A program made the translations under genes and the position numbers. The notes under the pieces were generated by a model. The model did no database searches. It was not told the origin of the DNA and saw only the letters and a list, made by a program, of their open reading frames with translations. Shown here one piece after another: positions 10,099 through 20,560 of a stretch of 64,000 bases of DNA (its first letter is position 1; each line of letters begins with the position of its first letter). The stretch is taken from NCBI RefSeq assembly GCF_900497805.2, contig NW_020954636.1:3095363-3159362 (forward strand), in the 5' to 3' direction. This DNA is from Vombatus ursinus. Lineage: Eukaryota; Chordata; Mammalia; Diprotodontia; Vombatidae.

Positions 10099-10504
10099 TT
10101 AAGTTAGTATACCTAAACATCATTTCCTGAACATCATACCTGTTAGAGTGAGAAAAGGATCACTCATGTGGCTTCTACAGCTAGAGGATCACTGAGGGAC
10201 TAAAGTCACAATCTGTAGGATCAAAAAATCACTGGCTTTGGTCTCTTGTACTTTTGTGACTCAATTAATGTTGAAGGATATCTCAGCCACAGGAAAGCTC
10301 AGAGCCTGGAAGACTCTAGGATTCTGTGGAAATACTAGACCAATTTCTGATAAGGAGTAGAAAAAGAATTCTGTGAATTGTTTGTGACCTTCTGAGAGTC
10401 CCTTTATGTGTTTTCATGATTCTTCAAGTCCTTTGCATCTTTTCCCATTGGATTGAAATAAGGGCTGTCCTGTATCAAAAATTATGTATCTGTATCTATA
10501 TCTA
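10099..10504. other. Unassigned sequence
   Basis: No gene or repeat landmark seen between the AAAAC run and the CT repeat. Confidence 0.4.
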
Positions 10505-10522
10505 TTCTCTCTCTCTCTCTCC

Positions 10523-10563
<41 letters not shown>

Positions 10564-10585
10564 TCTTTCTCTCTCTCTCTCTTTT
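10505..10585. repeat. (CT)n microsatellite
   Basis: About 80 bp of CT with few interruptions. The poly-Ser/Leu and poly-Glu/Arg frames on both strands come only from this repeat. Confidence 0.97.
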
Positions 10586-10814
10586 AGTGCTTGTGTGGGA
10601 ACTAGGAATCCCGTTACCCACTTCTGTGGAAACCTAAACATAAGCAATATTAAAAGATTTCACTAGGGTAAAATTGGAATGAGGAGAAATAATGAGCTAA
10701 AGCATTGTTGCTATTTTGGGGTGACACCAAAGATTCACTAGAGGAAGGTACCCCTGGGACCCCAGTTATCTCTATGCTTATCTGTGTTTTTCTCCTTGGA
10801 AAGATGAGGGAAAT

Positions 10815-11025
10815 ATTTTAAAGTTAAATTTTATTTTATTTCCAAATGACGATCCTCCTCCTCCCTCTCCCCTAACTCCCTACCAACTGAGAAAGCAATA
10901 AAAACAAAACCCTTGTTACAAAATGCATAGTCAAGCAAAACTAATTCTTACATTGGCTAAATTTTTAAAAAGTCTCAATTTGTGCTCTGAATCCATATCT
11001 CTATTAGGAGATGGGTAGGATGTTA
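10815..11025 (-). mobile_element. L1 3' UTR fragment (marsupial type)
   Basis: Antisense L1 end: TTTATTTCCAAATGACG, CCTCCCTCTCCCC, ACTGAGAAAGCAATAAAAAC, GCATAGTCAAGCAAAAC and CTATTAGGAGATGGGTAGG match my recollection of marsupial L1 3' UTRs in reverse. Confidence 0.7.
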
Positions 11026-11249
11026 AGATGAGAAAAATTTTGAAACTGTAAATAAATTTAAAAAATGCCTCATAGCAAGGTGATATGTGTAAGACATATA
11101 TCCTTCTGTGGTCCTCTTAGAATCGAAGGGAATGAACAGAAATTGAAAAAGATGTTATTCCATGTTGGCAGATTTGAAAGCTTTGCTAAATGTTATCAGG
11201 TGCCTGGAGGGAAAGTTAATAGCATAGAAAACAGAATTAATATATAGCA

Positions 11250-11598
11250 AGATTCTGAGATGTTAGAGAAAGGGACAACAATCAATAGAGTAAGGTTTAA
11301 TCAAGATAAATGCAAGTTAATTCACTAGGGAAATGCAGAATCTGATGAAAAAATATAGCATAAAACAGAAAATTGCCAATTTGGAATCATCACTAAGGGA
11401 AAAGACCCTAGGGTGCTAGTACTCAATAAATTCAACATGAGTTTATAGTGAATTGCTGCCACAAAACAGGGTGAATACTATATGGGGAAGGATTAAATGA
11501 TATATGATATGTAAGACTAGGGCAATGATTATTCTTTTACCTGCTGTGCTGGTCAGATGACACATAGGGGTATGGCATTCAATCATTCTATGTTCTTC
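11250..11598 (+). mobile_element. L3/CR1 LINE fragment
   Basis: ATAAATGCAAGTTAATTCACT, GACCCTAGGGTGCTAGTACTC, GAATTGCTGCCACAAAACAGG and GCTGGTCAGATGACACATAGG follow the 3' UTR-proximal part of CR1/L3. Diverged, no open frame. Confidence 0.65.
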
Positions 11599-11604
11599 AA
11601 CATG

Positions 11605-11745
11605 GGTTTGTAGAATATGTGCCACTAAGAAGCTGTGTGACCTTAATTAAATCAGATGTTTCCTAGGTCTCAGTTTTCTCATGTGCACCCAACAAGACTA
11701 TATTGCTCTAGTCACTTACAGCTCTAAAATTCAATTTTGAGAAAG
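11605..11745 (+). mobile_element. MIR SINE
   Basis: GAAGCTGTGTGACCTTAATTA (CORE), CTCAGTTTTCTCATG, and TTACAGCTCTAAAATTC. Confidence 0.75.
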
Positions 11746-11750
11746 TTATC

Positions 11751-11773
11751 TTGTTTTGTTTTGTTTTATTTTA
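11751..11773. repeat. (TTTTG)n
   Basis: Short pentanucleotide run. Confidence 0.85.
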
Positions 11774-11865
11774 GGGTAACAATTAAAATTCTACAAAAGT
11801 GCTTTTAGTATCTTTGGAAATATAATAACAATATTTATAATTATTCCTTTAAAAAACTTTAACCA

Positions 11866-11975
11866 AAAAGAAAAAGTGTGGATACTGAGGTGTGCAGAAG
11901 GTCAGTGACTTGTCTAAGGTTCCCCAGCTAATTAGAGACTGAGTTATAAAAATCCACCTGTCCTGGTTCCTATCT
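11866..11975 (-). mobile_element. MIR fragment
   Basis: GTCAGTGACTTGTCTAAGG and CCCCAGCTAATTAGAGACTG are antisense CORE-SINE sequence. Confidence 0.6.
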
Positions 11976-12268
11976 TGTATTTTTTCTAACATATCAATAT
12001 GCCTTTGTTGTTGGTGGTGTTATAGTCAGACAAATGAGATACTGAAATCCCTGACTGGTTTAAAATATTTTTTATGTGTTTACATATTCTTAAATGGATC
12101 AAAACCAATCTTATGTGGGCATATTTGGGTTTTCAGAACTGCAAAAGGGACATATTCATTCTCTTAGACTCCTTAATGTGCATCTTCTTATCATTTTCTT
12201 CCATAACAGAAAGACAGTTTTACACAACAAAGCAGAGAAGACAGAATTATAAGAAATGCAAGCTGGCT

Positions 12269-12621
12269 GGGCAGCTAGGAGGTGCAGTGGATAGAGTACT
12301 GGCCCTGAAGTCAGGACAACCTGAGCGTGAAGACTTCCTATGATTTCCTGGGTGGATGAGAACAATTTGTTCCACTGGCCATGAAGGCAGCTGAAGCAAG
12401 CACAGTGGAGTGCTTAGCACTTAGTCAAACATCATAGACAACTAGGTCATCCACTGAATCCCAGTCATGACTTTGTTTTGCCACTGGACTTTGATGAGAG
12501 AGTGAGGCTCATGGCTTTGTGCAACTCTGCCTCACTTAAATTCAATTCATGCTCAAGTCAAGATATCAAACCATGATGTCATTGGTCCTCATAGAAAACA
12601 AAGAACGAATAACAACAACAA
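12269..12621 (+). mobile_element. Composite tRNA-headed SINE with (AAC)n tail
   Basis: The head GGGCAGCTAGGAGGTGCAG is that of the other marsupial SINEs, but after about 75 bp the body switches to a different sequence (GAACAATTTGTTCCACTGGCC, TGGAGTGCTTAGCAC, TTGCCACTGGACTTTGATG, TGATGTCATTGGTCCTC) and ends in AACAACAACAA. The tail type suggests an RTE-class partner rather than L1, whose tails are poly(A). The body is a recurrent marsupial repeat to my memory; the exact name is uncertain. Confidence 0.7.
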
Positions 12622-12868
12622 TTTCTTTCATTTTTAACAAGTTCATATTTTTTTTCCATGTGGATTAATATTTTTCTAGGTTGTTTAGTTTTTGATTAGA
12701 TGCAGAGTCTTTTCCTCACATTCTGACTTAAATCAAAATAGATAATATTATGAATCTATAGAAACAGACATTTAAAAAAATCAAAAAATGACATGTATTA
12801 TCAAAGATATGATTATGTATATAAATGCTGAATCAAAATGCAAAAAACAAAATCAAAATAACCAAATG

Positions 12869-12997
12869 GAAAAAGAATTGTAAATTGGTCTTCCTTACTA
12901 AACACCATGAGAAAAAGAATAATTGTAACTGGGTTTTTTCCACTACACACTGTGAAAAAAAGAATAATTGAAAGTAGGTTTTTGCAACTAAATGCCA
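12869..12997. repeat. Three-unit tandem repeat, about 40-46 bp
   Basis: Units start at 12869, 12909 and 12952, each opening with GAAAAAGAAT or similar, then AATTG, a T-rich core and CACTA/CAACTA. Diverged between units, so not a recent expansion. Confidence 0.75.
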
Positions 12998-13271
12998 TTT
13001 TCACAACCACTACAAGATTTAGGAAGAAATTAGTATATAGTGAAGAAAAGCAAAGAGTGGATGGGGATTTCATTAAGTAAAAATAACCGTAATATTTCAA
13101 AATATGAATGAAATACAGCCAATAATATTTTGAGGGAGAATGCTAATAAGGTATCCTGTGAGAATTTTAGGATAGTTTATGGATTTTTCAGTTCCATCTT
13201 AACTTTCTTTGGTGGGGGAATGATACTTAAAGTACTGGATCAAAAATAGAGTGCCTAAGTTTTTTTTTTTT

Positions 13272-13430
13272 CCTCAGCTAATAGTCATGTAGCTTTGGGC
13301 AAATCACCTATCTCTATAAACCTCAGTTACTTTATTTGTTAAATGGGGATAAAAATATTGCTCTAGTTGTCTCACAGGTTTATATGGTTGTATCTGAAGG
13401 CACTATGCAAACTTAAATTCTATACAAATG
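13272..13430 (+). mobile_element. MIR SINE
   Basis: GTAGCTTTGGGCAAATCACC, CCTCAGTTACTTTATTTG and AAATGGGGATAAAAATATTG in MIR order. Confidence 0.75.
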
Positions 13431-13635
13431 CAAGTGTAAGGTTGAATAAGAGAAAAAAATAATTGCGCCTTTTTAAAAAAATTTTTTTAAATTACCAGTC
13501 CCCATATTATAAGGGACCGAGATTTAGATCCCAATTTGACCTTGATTATTTGGAAAAGAGATCAAAGATACTGTTTTACTGTCAACTATCTACTGGTGTT
13601 GTTTCTCCAAACCAATGCCACATCTCCTGTGCTGC

Positions 13636-13778
13636 CCAGAACCTGGGTAAGGACCTTGCACATAGTATGGGCTTAGTAAATGTTGGTGAATTGAATTGGG
13701 TTTTTAAGATATGGGGGGGGTTGAACTAAATATTTTCTAAGGTTCGTTTCAGCTCTAAATTCCATGATTCTGTGTTCC
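13636..13778 (+). mobile_element. L2 tail plus MIR tail fragments
   Basis: CCTTGCACATAGTATGGGC with GTAAATGTTGGTGAATTG is an L2 terminus (13636-13705). TTGAACTAAATATTTTC and CAGCTCTAAATTCCATG (13712-13778) are the end of a MIR. Confidence 0.55.
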
Positions 13779-13941
13779 TATCAATGTTATAATTACATTT
13801 ACTCATTTTTGTTACATTTTGCCTCCTTCTCCTTTCTCTATGGACAAGAAATAGAAGTGAGTTCTAAACTAGAACTGACTGTTCATTATTGCATTTTCCC
13901 ATTTCTGAGAAAGCATTCTCTGTGTTGGCACAAACCTCCAT

Positions 13942-14295
13942 CAGAAATCAATCAACAAGCATTTATTACACATCTACTTATGTGCCAGGCACTGGGGTTA
14001 CATGGGCAGCTAGGTGGTACAGTAGATACAGCACTGGGCTTGGAATTAGGAAGATTCATCTTCATGAATTCAAATTCAGCCTCAAACATTTAATAGCTGT
14101 GTGACCCTGGGCAAGTCACTTTAGCCTGCTTGTTTCAGTTTCCTCATCTGTGAAATGAGCTGGAGAAGGAAATGGCAAACTATGCTAGTATCTTTGTTAA
14201 GAAAACCCCAAACGGGTCATGAAAAGTTGGACACAACTAAAATGACTTAACAAGAATAACAACACTGGGAAAACAAGAAAAATCTTAAACAGCAC
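13942..14295 (-). mobile_element. L2 3' end, split by a MAR1 insertion
   Basis: Antisense L2 terminus (CAAGCATTTATTACAC, ATGTGCCAGGCACTGGGG) resumes after the MAR1 at 14263. The 13-bp duplication CACTGGGGTTACA / CACTGGGAAAACA (13990-14002, 14263-14275) marks the insertion. Confidence 0.75.
14003..14262 (+). mobile_element. MAR1 SINE inserted in L2
   Basis: Full length: tRNA-like head (GGGCAGCTAGGTGGTACAG), B box in GAATTCAAATTCAGCC, CORE (AGCTGTGTGACCCTGGGC), then the MAR1-specific 3' part ATGGCAAACTATGC, TATCTTTGTTAAG and GGTCATGAAAAGTTGGACAC. The end resembles the 3' terminus of RTE/Bov-B LINEs, the likely mobilising partner. Confidence 0.92.
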
Positions 14296-14297
14296 AT

Positions 14298-14428
14298 CAA
14301 TAGGACCTTGGGTAAGTCACTCAACTTTTGTCTGCCTAGGTGTCCTCATTTTAATGATGATGAGGGTGGACTAGGTGATCTTTAAGTTTCCTTGCAACTC
14401 TAAAATTCTGTAATTCCATGATCCTACA
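14298..14428 (+). mobile_element. MIR SINE
   Basis: GACCTTGGGTAAGTCACTC and GGTGGACTAGGTGATCTTT on the plus strand. Confidence 0.75.
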
Positions 14429-15922
14429 TTACTTGTAACAATGACCACTGTCTCATAGTGTCATTTTTTGGTATAGGAATACATTTTAAAAAATGTTTTC
14501 TTTGAAGAAGAGATATAACATGTTACTTTACTCATTTAATATAGTTGGCACATTCCATTCTGTCAGGGAAATTATTACCATTCTGCATTTAAAAAGCCTT
14601 TTTCCTCTGAGGTCCCCAAGTCACTTTGCAAAACTTAATTGCCAGATAGGTAGTAATCTTCATAAAGCTCCCAAGAGGTAGGTAAACCAGAAAAGAAAAA
14701 AAGCCCTCATACAACACCTTGAAAAACAGCTGAACAGCAACAGAATTATGCATACTTATTTTTAATACTTGCTTACCTAAATTGTTCTTCACCATTATAT
14801 ATAGCTGCCTGTTACTATGAAGTTAGAGTAAAATAAGGAATCATTTAAATTTATTGTGTCTAATCCATTTCTCATTAATGAAAAATATGAAATCATCTAA
14901 TAATTCCTATTCACCTATCCATATAGCTTCCATGACAGGTGTCACCGAAATACACCAAAATTAATATATACCTGCCATATTATATTTAATGGTAGGGGGA
15001 AATGATTTAGTCCCTGCCAAACTGACATTAAGAGCTAAGGGAACAATTTATTTGAGAGTTGAAATTGTTTAATCAGATGAAAATTCTACCCTCACCCTGC
15101 GCTACCCCTCTCCCAGAACCTCTGCAATGCTTATGGAATTACAACATGAAAGGATTTATCCCTTTGTAGAAGGAAATCAATATTGGGCTCTGAAAAGCCC
15201 AAGTTAGCAGCAATGTGAACTAAGACCAGCATTCAATAGAGGCTTCATAGTTATGGACTTCGACTTGTCCAGCCAAAGGAATGACTGAGTCTTGACCTTC
15301 ATCAGCTTTTAGATCCTGAGAAGAGTTTAATAGCAGAGGAAGAAAAAAGATCAAAGGGGGAAAGTTTGATTCCTCTCAAATAGTCTTTGAAAGTCACTGG
15401 AGAGGACATTTTAATGTGTGTGAAGAGTTCAGAAAAGCACACTTGCTAAATTCTAACACATTTTTCAAGTAGTAAACACATAACAAAATCCATGGTTATT
15501 TCCTTTCCCCCTTTAAATTAATGGTTTTTAAAACAACTGTCATGGGATCACATCTACTCCCACTCCTCATTCTATTTAGTTCTGTATACAACAAATTATC
15601 CACTTTCCATGCTTGTCCCAAATATTCTAAATTATAGACAAATATACCAACTCAATAGACTGGCCATCCAGTTACTTACCAAAGCTCATTCAATTGACTT
15701 GCTTATGATACATCACAAGATATCCTTGACACTGGTGTTGAGGCATTCTTTGGTGGTGGAGACCAGTCTCAAAGTATCATGAACCAAGCTGTGAGGAGAA
15801 AGAAGGAACATAGGACAAAGAATGAATGTTTATATGGAGTAAGTGAATGGTGGTTATTCATCTCTGGAGATAACCATCTTGAAAGCATAACAATCATTTG
15901 GCTTCTGAGTATTTATGACAGA
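14429..15922. other. Long stretch without recognised repeat or gene
   Basis: About 1.5 kb of single-copy-looking AT-rich DNA. The part 14820-15110 (ATTTCTCATTAATGAAAAATA, AATTAATATATACCTGCC) has the homeodomain-site-rich texture seen in some conserved non-coding elements. No ORF has coding character. Confidence 0.5.
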
Positions 15923-15923
15923 G

Positions 15924-16170
15924 TAGGTAGCTAGGTGGCACAGTGGATAGAGTGCCAGGCCTAACGTCAGGAAGACTCATCTTCCTGAGTTCAAATCCAG
16001 CCTCAGATATTTACTTAGCTGTGTGACCCTGGGCAAGTCATTTAACCTCCTTTGCCTCAGTTTACTAATCTGTAAAATGAGTTGGAGAAAGAAATGGCTC
16101 ACCACTCCAGTATCTTTGCCAAGAAAACCCCAAATGGGGCCAGACATGACAAACAACTGAACAGCAAGAA
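15924..16170 (+). mobile_element. MAR1 SINE
   Basis: Head GTAGCTAGGTGGCACAGTGG, B box GTTCAAATCC, CORE, then CACCACTCCAGTATCTTTGCC, CCCCAAATGGGGCCAGACATG and ACAACTGAACAGCAAG. Near full length with an RTE-like end. Confidence 0.92.
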
Positions 16171-16611
16171 CAGGTAGAGAATGGATTATAGAGAATTTGG
16201 GGAGCTGAATATGGATGAAAATGAAATATCATTGATTTGATTAGGAAATTGTGAGGCAATGTAAGTGGAAGAGAGTATGTTCAGGTACAAACTCCAGAAG
16301 TTTGGATTTGGCTATAGAATGAACCAAAGCCCCTTCAATCCTCCATACCCTGCCCAAGACTGTGTAACTGACTGATACGATTGTACATACAATGGGACAT
16401 AGTACATTATCCCTAGAACAATTCCAAAACCCTAAAAGCAGTGAGGAAAGAGTCCTATAAAATATTATACCTGAATGGCACAATTCTGAACTCCCTGGAG
16501 TCTCAGTGTTTGAAAAGAGAGCATTCACTGTCAAGGGAGGCAAATGGATTTGGAGCTTGAACCCTGACTGCAATCAATGCAAGTTTGAGTGACTTAATAC
16601 CAGAGGTTTGG

Positions 16612-16935
16612 GAATCTGACTGTGTATGGGAGAATGGATGAGCACTAGTGCAGTTCAGAGGCTGGTGGTTCCTTGAGCTGCACTGAGCTCAGAAGTGAAG
16701 GGGACTATGTCTGGGTCCCAATGTCTCCCATATACAGCAATTCTGCTATTGGTTATCATGATGAGTATAACAATCAGTTATTCTTCTATCTTTTATGTGA
16801 ATCATGTGGTTCTGAGCTCTCTGTAAGATCTGCATGGGAAAATAAAGTTCCCCCCCTCCCCGGGGAAGGAGAGTCCAATAAAACCAGATCTTGGGGCATG
16901 AGTGATCACAATTAGTTCTCTCACACTGCACTATG
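16612..16935 (+). mobile_element. Possible solo LTR or LTR 3' part
   Basis: Two polyadenylation-type hexamers (AATAAAGTTCC near 16841 and CAATAAAACCAG near 16875) flank a C-rich block, followed by a short tail ending CTCTCACACTGCA. This is the texture of an R/U5 region of a gammaretrovirus-like LTR. Ends are not defined and no second copy is in the window, so this is weak. Confidence 0.35.
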
Positions 16936-18291
16936 ACTTTCTTAGAATGATGAGTTGATCTGAGTAGGGGTATACCAACAGTGAAAGCAGGTCAAAGCTG
17001 ATTTAAATACCTGCTCCTTTCCTCCACTGGGTCGGGAAAGACAGGATCTCTGACACTCATTCCCATTTCATGATGCTAGCTGAGTTCCAATGCCTCTGCA
17101 TTTGTGGCTACCAGACAAATAGTAAGTGATGAAGAGGATAAAAAGGACTTTAGGTGAGGACATAATATACAAACAATATGTTCTAACATATTAGGAAAAA
17201 ATTATCAAGTATTATAGAAGTATAGAGGATGAACAGTGAAAATAATAGACTTTAAACTTTTAGCACAGAAATTTTGTCATCTTCATCTGACATTTTTCTA
17301 CAATGTATATATGAATAGCTTGGAATGGGAGTGCTTTTCTAAAGTCTTTTAACACAAGGTACAAAGTAATAGAATGAATGCCTCAATAACTAGATATTAG
17401 AGCAGACATTATTAAGGCAGGCTTGTGGAGGAGGAAATAACTAGAAAAATGAAATCTGCATATTTTGTTTCTTTTAAAAAACTTAGCAATTTATTTATTT
17501 TGAAAAAAAGAAAGGTGAATTCTCATGGGACATTGGCCTGTGCTTATCTGTTATTAACTCAGTGGGGTTACTTTAAATACAGTAAGAATCTATGGATTAT
17601 TTCTAGTATCTTCTAATTGTCTAGTGCTTCTTGAGATTATTGTATCGATTGAAATGTTACATGGTGGGTCCCAAGGGTGCAAAAGGGCAAATAGCAATCA
17701 TGAAATATGAATGAGATGCCTCATTAACCTCTGGGCTTTTGACTACTTAGAAGCATCTAATCTATGACTTTTTAATAAAAGCCTGGAAGCACTGGGTAAG
17801 GAAAGGACAAGCAGGGGGTGAATTTTGTGGCTGTTAGAACATTGCTGTGCCGAGGACCAACATTACAGAATCCTGGCGCTGGACCTCAACAATAGAGGGA
17901 TCTCAAAGACAAATGCTAGATTTCATGTGGTTTTTCCCTGTAACTGGGCTAAGTTTTCTTTCTTAATGTTTCTTACACTGTACCCCTAGTAGGCTTGCTT
18001 GAGAGTGTGAATTCAGAATGATCATAGGATTACAGATTACAGATGTCAGGTTAAAGTTGGAGAAGGGAAAGGTGAGAAGGAGCTTAAGGTAAAGGGAGGC
18101 ACCAAGGTTTGAAGCTCAGGAACAGTAGCTTTAGAGCCCAGATACAGAAGCTTCATTGGGAATCACTGAGAATACAGATGATCAGAATACACATTCCTAA
18201 ACTTGAACTAGTACATTGAAGATAATGTATTCTGAGGTAACCGAGATGGGTAGTTGTCTCTACTTAGGCCTCAGACTCAGATATGTCATCT
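16936..18291. other. Unassigned sequence
   Basis: Single-copy-looking DNA. 17640-17770 has several octamer-like and homeodomain-like strings (AATATGAATGAGATG, CTCATTAACC). No gene or repeat recognised. Confidence 0.45.
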
Positions 18292-18472
18292 TGAGGTATT
18301 TAGAGCTGGAAGGGACCTTAGGGATCATATACTCAAGGGCCCACATTTCATAAATGAGGAAATGGAAAAGTTAATTGATTGTCCATTGGTCATAAGTAAG
18401 TAGTAGAGCTGGGATTTGAACCCAGGCCATCTGAGACCAACTCCCTTGTTTGTTCCACTATGCTATGCTCAC
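18292..18472 (-). mobile_element. MIR SINE
   Basis: TAGAGCTGGAAGGGACCTTAG, AAATGAGGAAATGG, AGAGCTGGGATTTGAACCC and CCACTATGCTATGCT. Confidence 0.85.
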
Positions 18473-18546
18473 AGATAAACAAATTTTAGTCAATGCTACA
18501 GAAATAGAACCAAGAGTAAGTTAATATCAAGGTCCAGGCTCAGATT

Positions 18547-18586
18547 AAAAAAAGAGAAGAAAAGAAAAAGAAAAGAAAAGAAAAAT
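18547..18586. repeat. (GAAAA)n-rich tract
   Basis: Irregular GAAAA and GAAA units. Confidence 0.85.
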
Positions 18587-19311
18587 TAGGTTGGAGGGAG
18601 TCAAGAGGAGTAAGTAAATATTATGTAGCTGTTGCCAAGGTCTAAAATTAACTATAAGGACTCAAAACCGAAAACTAATTAACTGTCATTTGTGACCGTA
18701 CCTCCTCATGTTAGTGCTTCAAAGTAAATTGCCTCCAATTGATGATATTACAGTGGAATAGAATGAAAGGGGGATGGGTCAAAGGCACCGTTTGTGGTCT
18801 TCTACCCATAGGTAATTTGGAGCAACGGAGTCTAGTTAACAAGAAGTGATGAAAGCCAAAAACCAAAAGGGGGCACCAGTGGGCTGATACTTGCTAAAGG
18901 AAAAAAACCAGTGAGGGTGGGGGTAGGGTAGGAGGCTTGTGTGGGAGAAACCCAAACTCTTCCCCTTTATTTTTCAATTTTAACTTCAGAAAAAGCTCCC
19001 TCCTTTCTCAACCTCCCCATTCTTTTTTTTTTGTTTATTCATGACTCTTAATATGGTTGAGTATAAGAACAGAGATAATGAAAAACTTCTATCAGTGAGA
19101 AAGAAAGCAGAACTTTTGAGGTGAATATAGACATAATGAAGAACTAGTGTCATCAACTTCTAAAGCCTTGCAGGTTCCTAGAATTCTTGGTGAGAATCTC
19201 CACAAAAGTCTCTATTTATCTTCTCATCCTCCTGTAATTAAATCTGCCTTTCTCGAAGCACTGTGATTTATGGTTTAAAAAGAAGCAACTATTATTCCCA
19301 AATTTACTTTT
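18587..19311. other. Unassigned sequence
   Basis: No repeat or gene landmark recognised. A T-run occurs at 19023-19031. Confidence 0.4.
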
Positions 19312-19492
19312 GATGTAGTGGAAAGACCATTGGAATTGGAATCAAAAGGCTGGAGTTTTTGAATTCTGGCTTGGTCACTGATTTGCATGTAACCTTGGAC
19401 TTGGGACCAGAGTTTTCTCCCATGGAAAATGAGAGTACTGCAAGACTCCATAATCTCATCCAGTTATGGCATTCTGTGACTCTATGATCTAA
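19312..19492 (+). mobile_element. MIR SINE
   Basis: GTAGTGGAAAGACCATTGGAA, GTAACCTTGGACTTGGGACC and TCTGTGACTCTATGATCTA in MIR order. Confidence 0.75.
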
Positions 19493-19547
19493 TATGGAAA
19501 GAACAGTAGCTTTTGCCGTACGTTGCAATGGGAAGACAATGTGATAT

Positions 19548-20089
19548 TGATGAGGTCTAGAGGTTAGGCTTCCTGAAACCCCAAGATCACAACACGCAGG
19601 TCCTGCCCTAAAGAATTCGACCCAAGCCTTCTTTCAACCAAAGACAAGGTTTATTAGAACATCCATCATATTGGGCAGACTCTTAAGGAGTCTGAAACCT
19701 GGGTAAGCAGTAGCTCGATTTTAAGAATCTCAGCAGTGGCTAGATTTTAAGAATCTCAGCAGTGGCTAGATTTTAGGAATCTGAACAGTGGCTAGATTTT
19801 AGGAATCTTAGCATCTTAATGGAGACAAGATGGATCTTACATACAGAAAGGCTATGGGAGGGATCTAGGAGTGGCCAAGTAGTCTATGAGGTAATAGAAT
19901 TCTGGGGACCTGGACCACAAGGCCAAGTGAGAATAGAGAAATGACCTGGGGCCAAAGGGAGGTCCACAGTGAAAGGCCAGTTAATGGGATTATAGCCTCA
20001 GGAGAACACCAGAAATTTGGCCATGTGGGAAAGTCCAGGGTTTTCCTTTCTGGGGCCCAGATTCCAACCCCATCCTCTAGACCTCATCA
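19548..20089 (-). mobile_element. Solo LTR, family A (542 bp)
   Basis: In minus orientation the LTR runs from TGATGAGGTCTAGAGG to CCTCTAGACCTCATCA, with AATAAACCTTGTCTTTGG as polyadenylation region. It aligns along its length with the plus-strand copy at 50667-51199 and with the short copy at 34360-34490. No internal retroviral region adjoins it, so it reads as a solo LTR left by recombination. It contains four 26-bp tandem units (19706-19809). Confidence 0.9.
19706..19809. repeat. Four 26-bp tandem units inside LTR family A
   Basis: Units at 19706, 19732, 19758 and 19784, each AGCAGTGGCTAGATTTTAAG plus AATCT or close variants. Each unit holds the short inverted pair AGATT/AATCT. Confidence 0.95.
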
Positions 20090-20340
20090 GTATAGTGAAA
20101 ATTATGCTAGTTTTAGATTCAGGAGATCCCTGGGCTCAAAAACTACCCCTGAAATTTCCTAGTTGTGTAACTATGGCAAGTCACTTGAAGTCTCTAATCC
20201 CAAGCTTCCTCATCTGGAAAATGGAGATAGTAACGCCTGTAGCACCTTTCACATAGCGTTTTGTTGTAAGTTTCACATGTCATGTGTGTAAAATGATTTA
20301 TAAATCTTGAATTAGAATGTTAATTTCAGCTATCACTATT
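20090..20340 (+). mobile_element. MIR/MON1-type SINE adjoining the LTR
   Basis: AGTTGTGTAACTATGGCAAG (CORE), TTCCTCATCTGGAAAATGG and AAAATGATTTATAAATCTTG. Its 5' end abuts the solo LTR, which may have inserted at the SINE edge. Confidence 0.7.
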
Positions 20341-20477
20341 ATTTGGAAGTATAGGGTTTTTAACTATATTATGGGGTAAACAGTATTGTTTGGTATAGTC
20401 TGGGAACCTAATCACTGTTTATAATATTTATAGAGGAAAAATTGATTCATCCTTCAATCAATAGGTATGTGTTTCCT

Positions 20478-20560
20478 TCTATTAGAATGTAATTTCCTTG
20501 AAGGCAGGGACTGATTATTTAACTGAGTTTGCTCAAACACATTACCAAGTGAATGAGTTG
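20478..20560 (+). mobile_element. L2 3' fragment
   Basis: ATTAGAATGTAATTTCCTTG and AAGGCAGGGACTGATT are the L2 3' UTR signature. Confidence 0.65.

Noticed and set aside
10414-10666. Overlapping frames on both strands rich in Arg/Glu or Ser/Leu
   Set aside because: Artefact of the (CT)n repeat.
16241-16573. 110-codon minus frame
   Set aside because: No domain or splice support, and codon use looks unselected.
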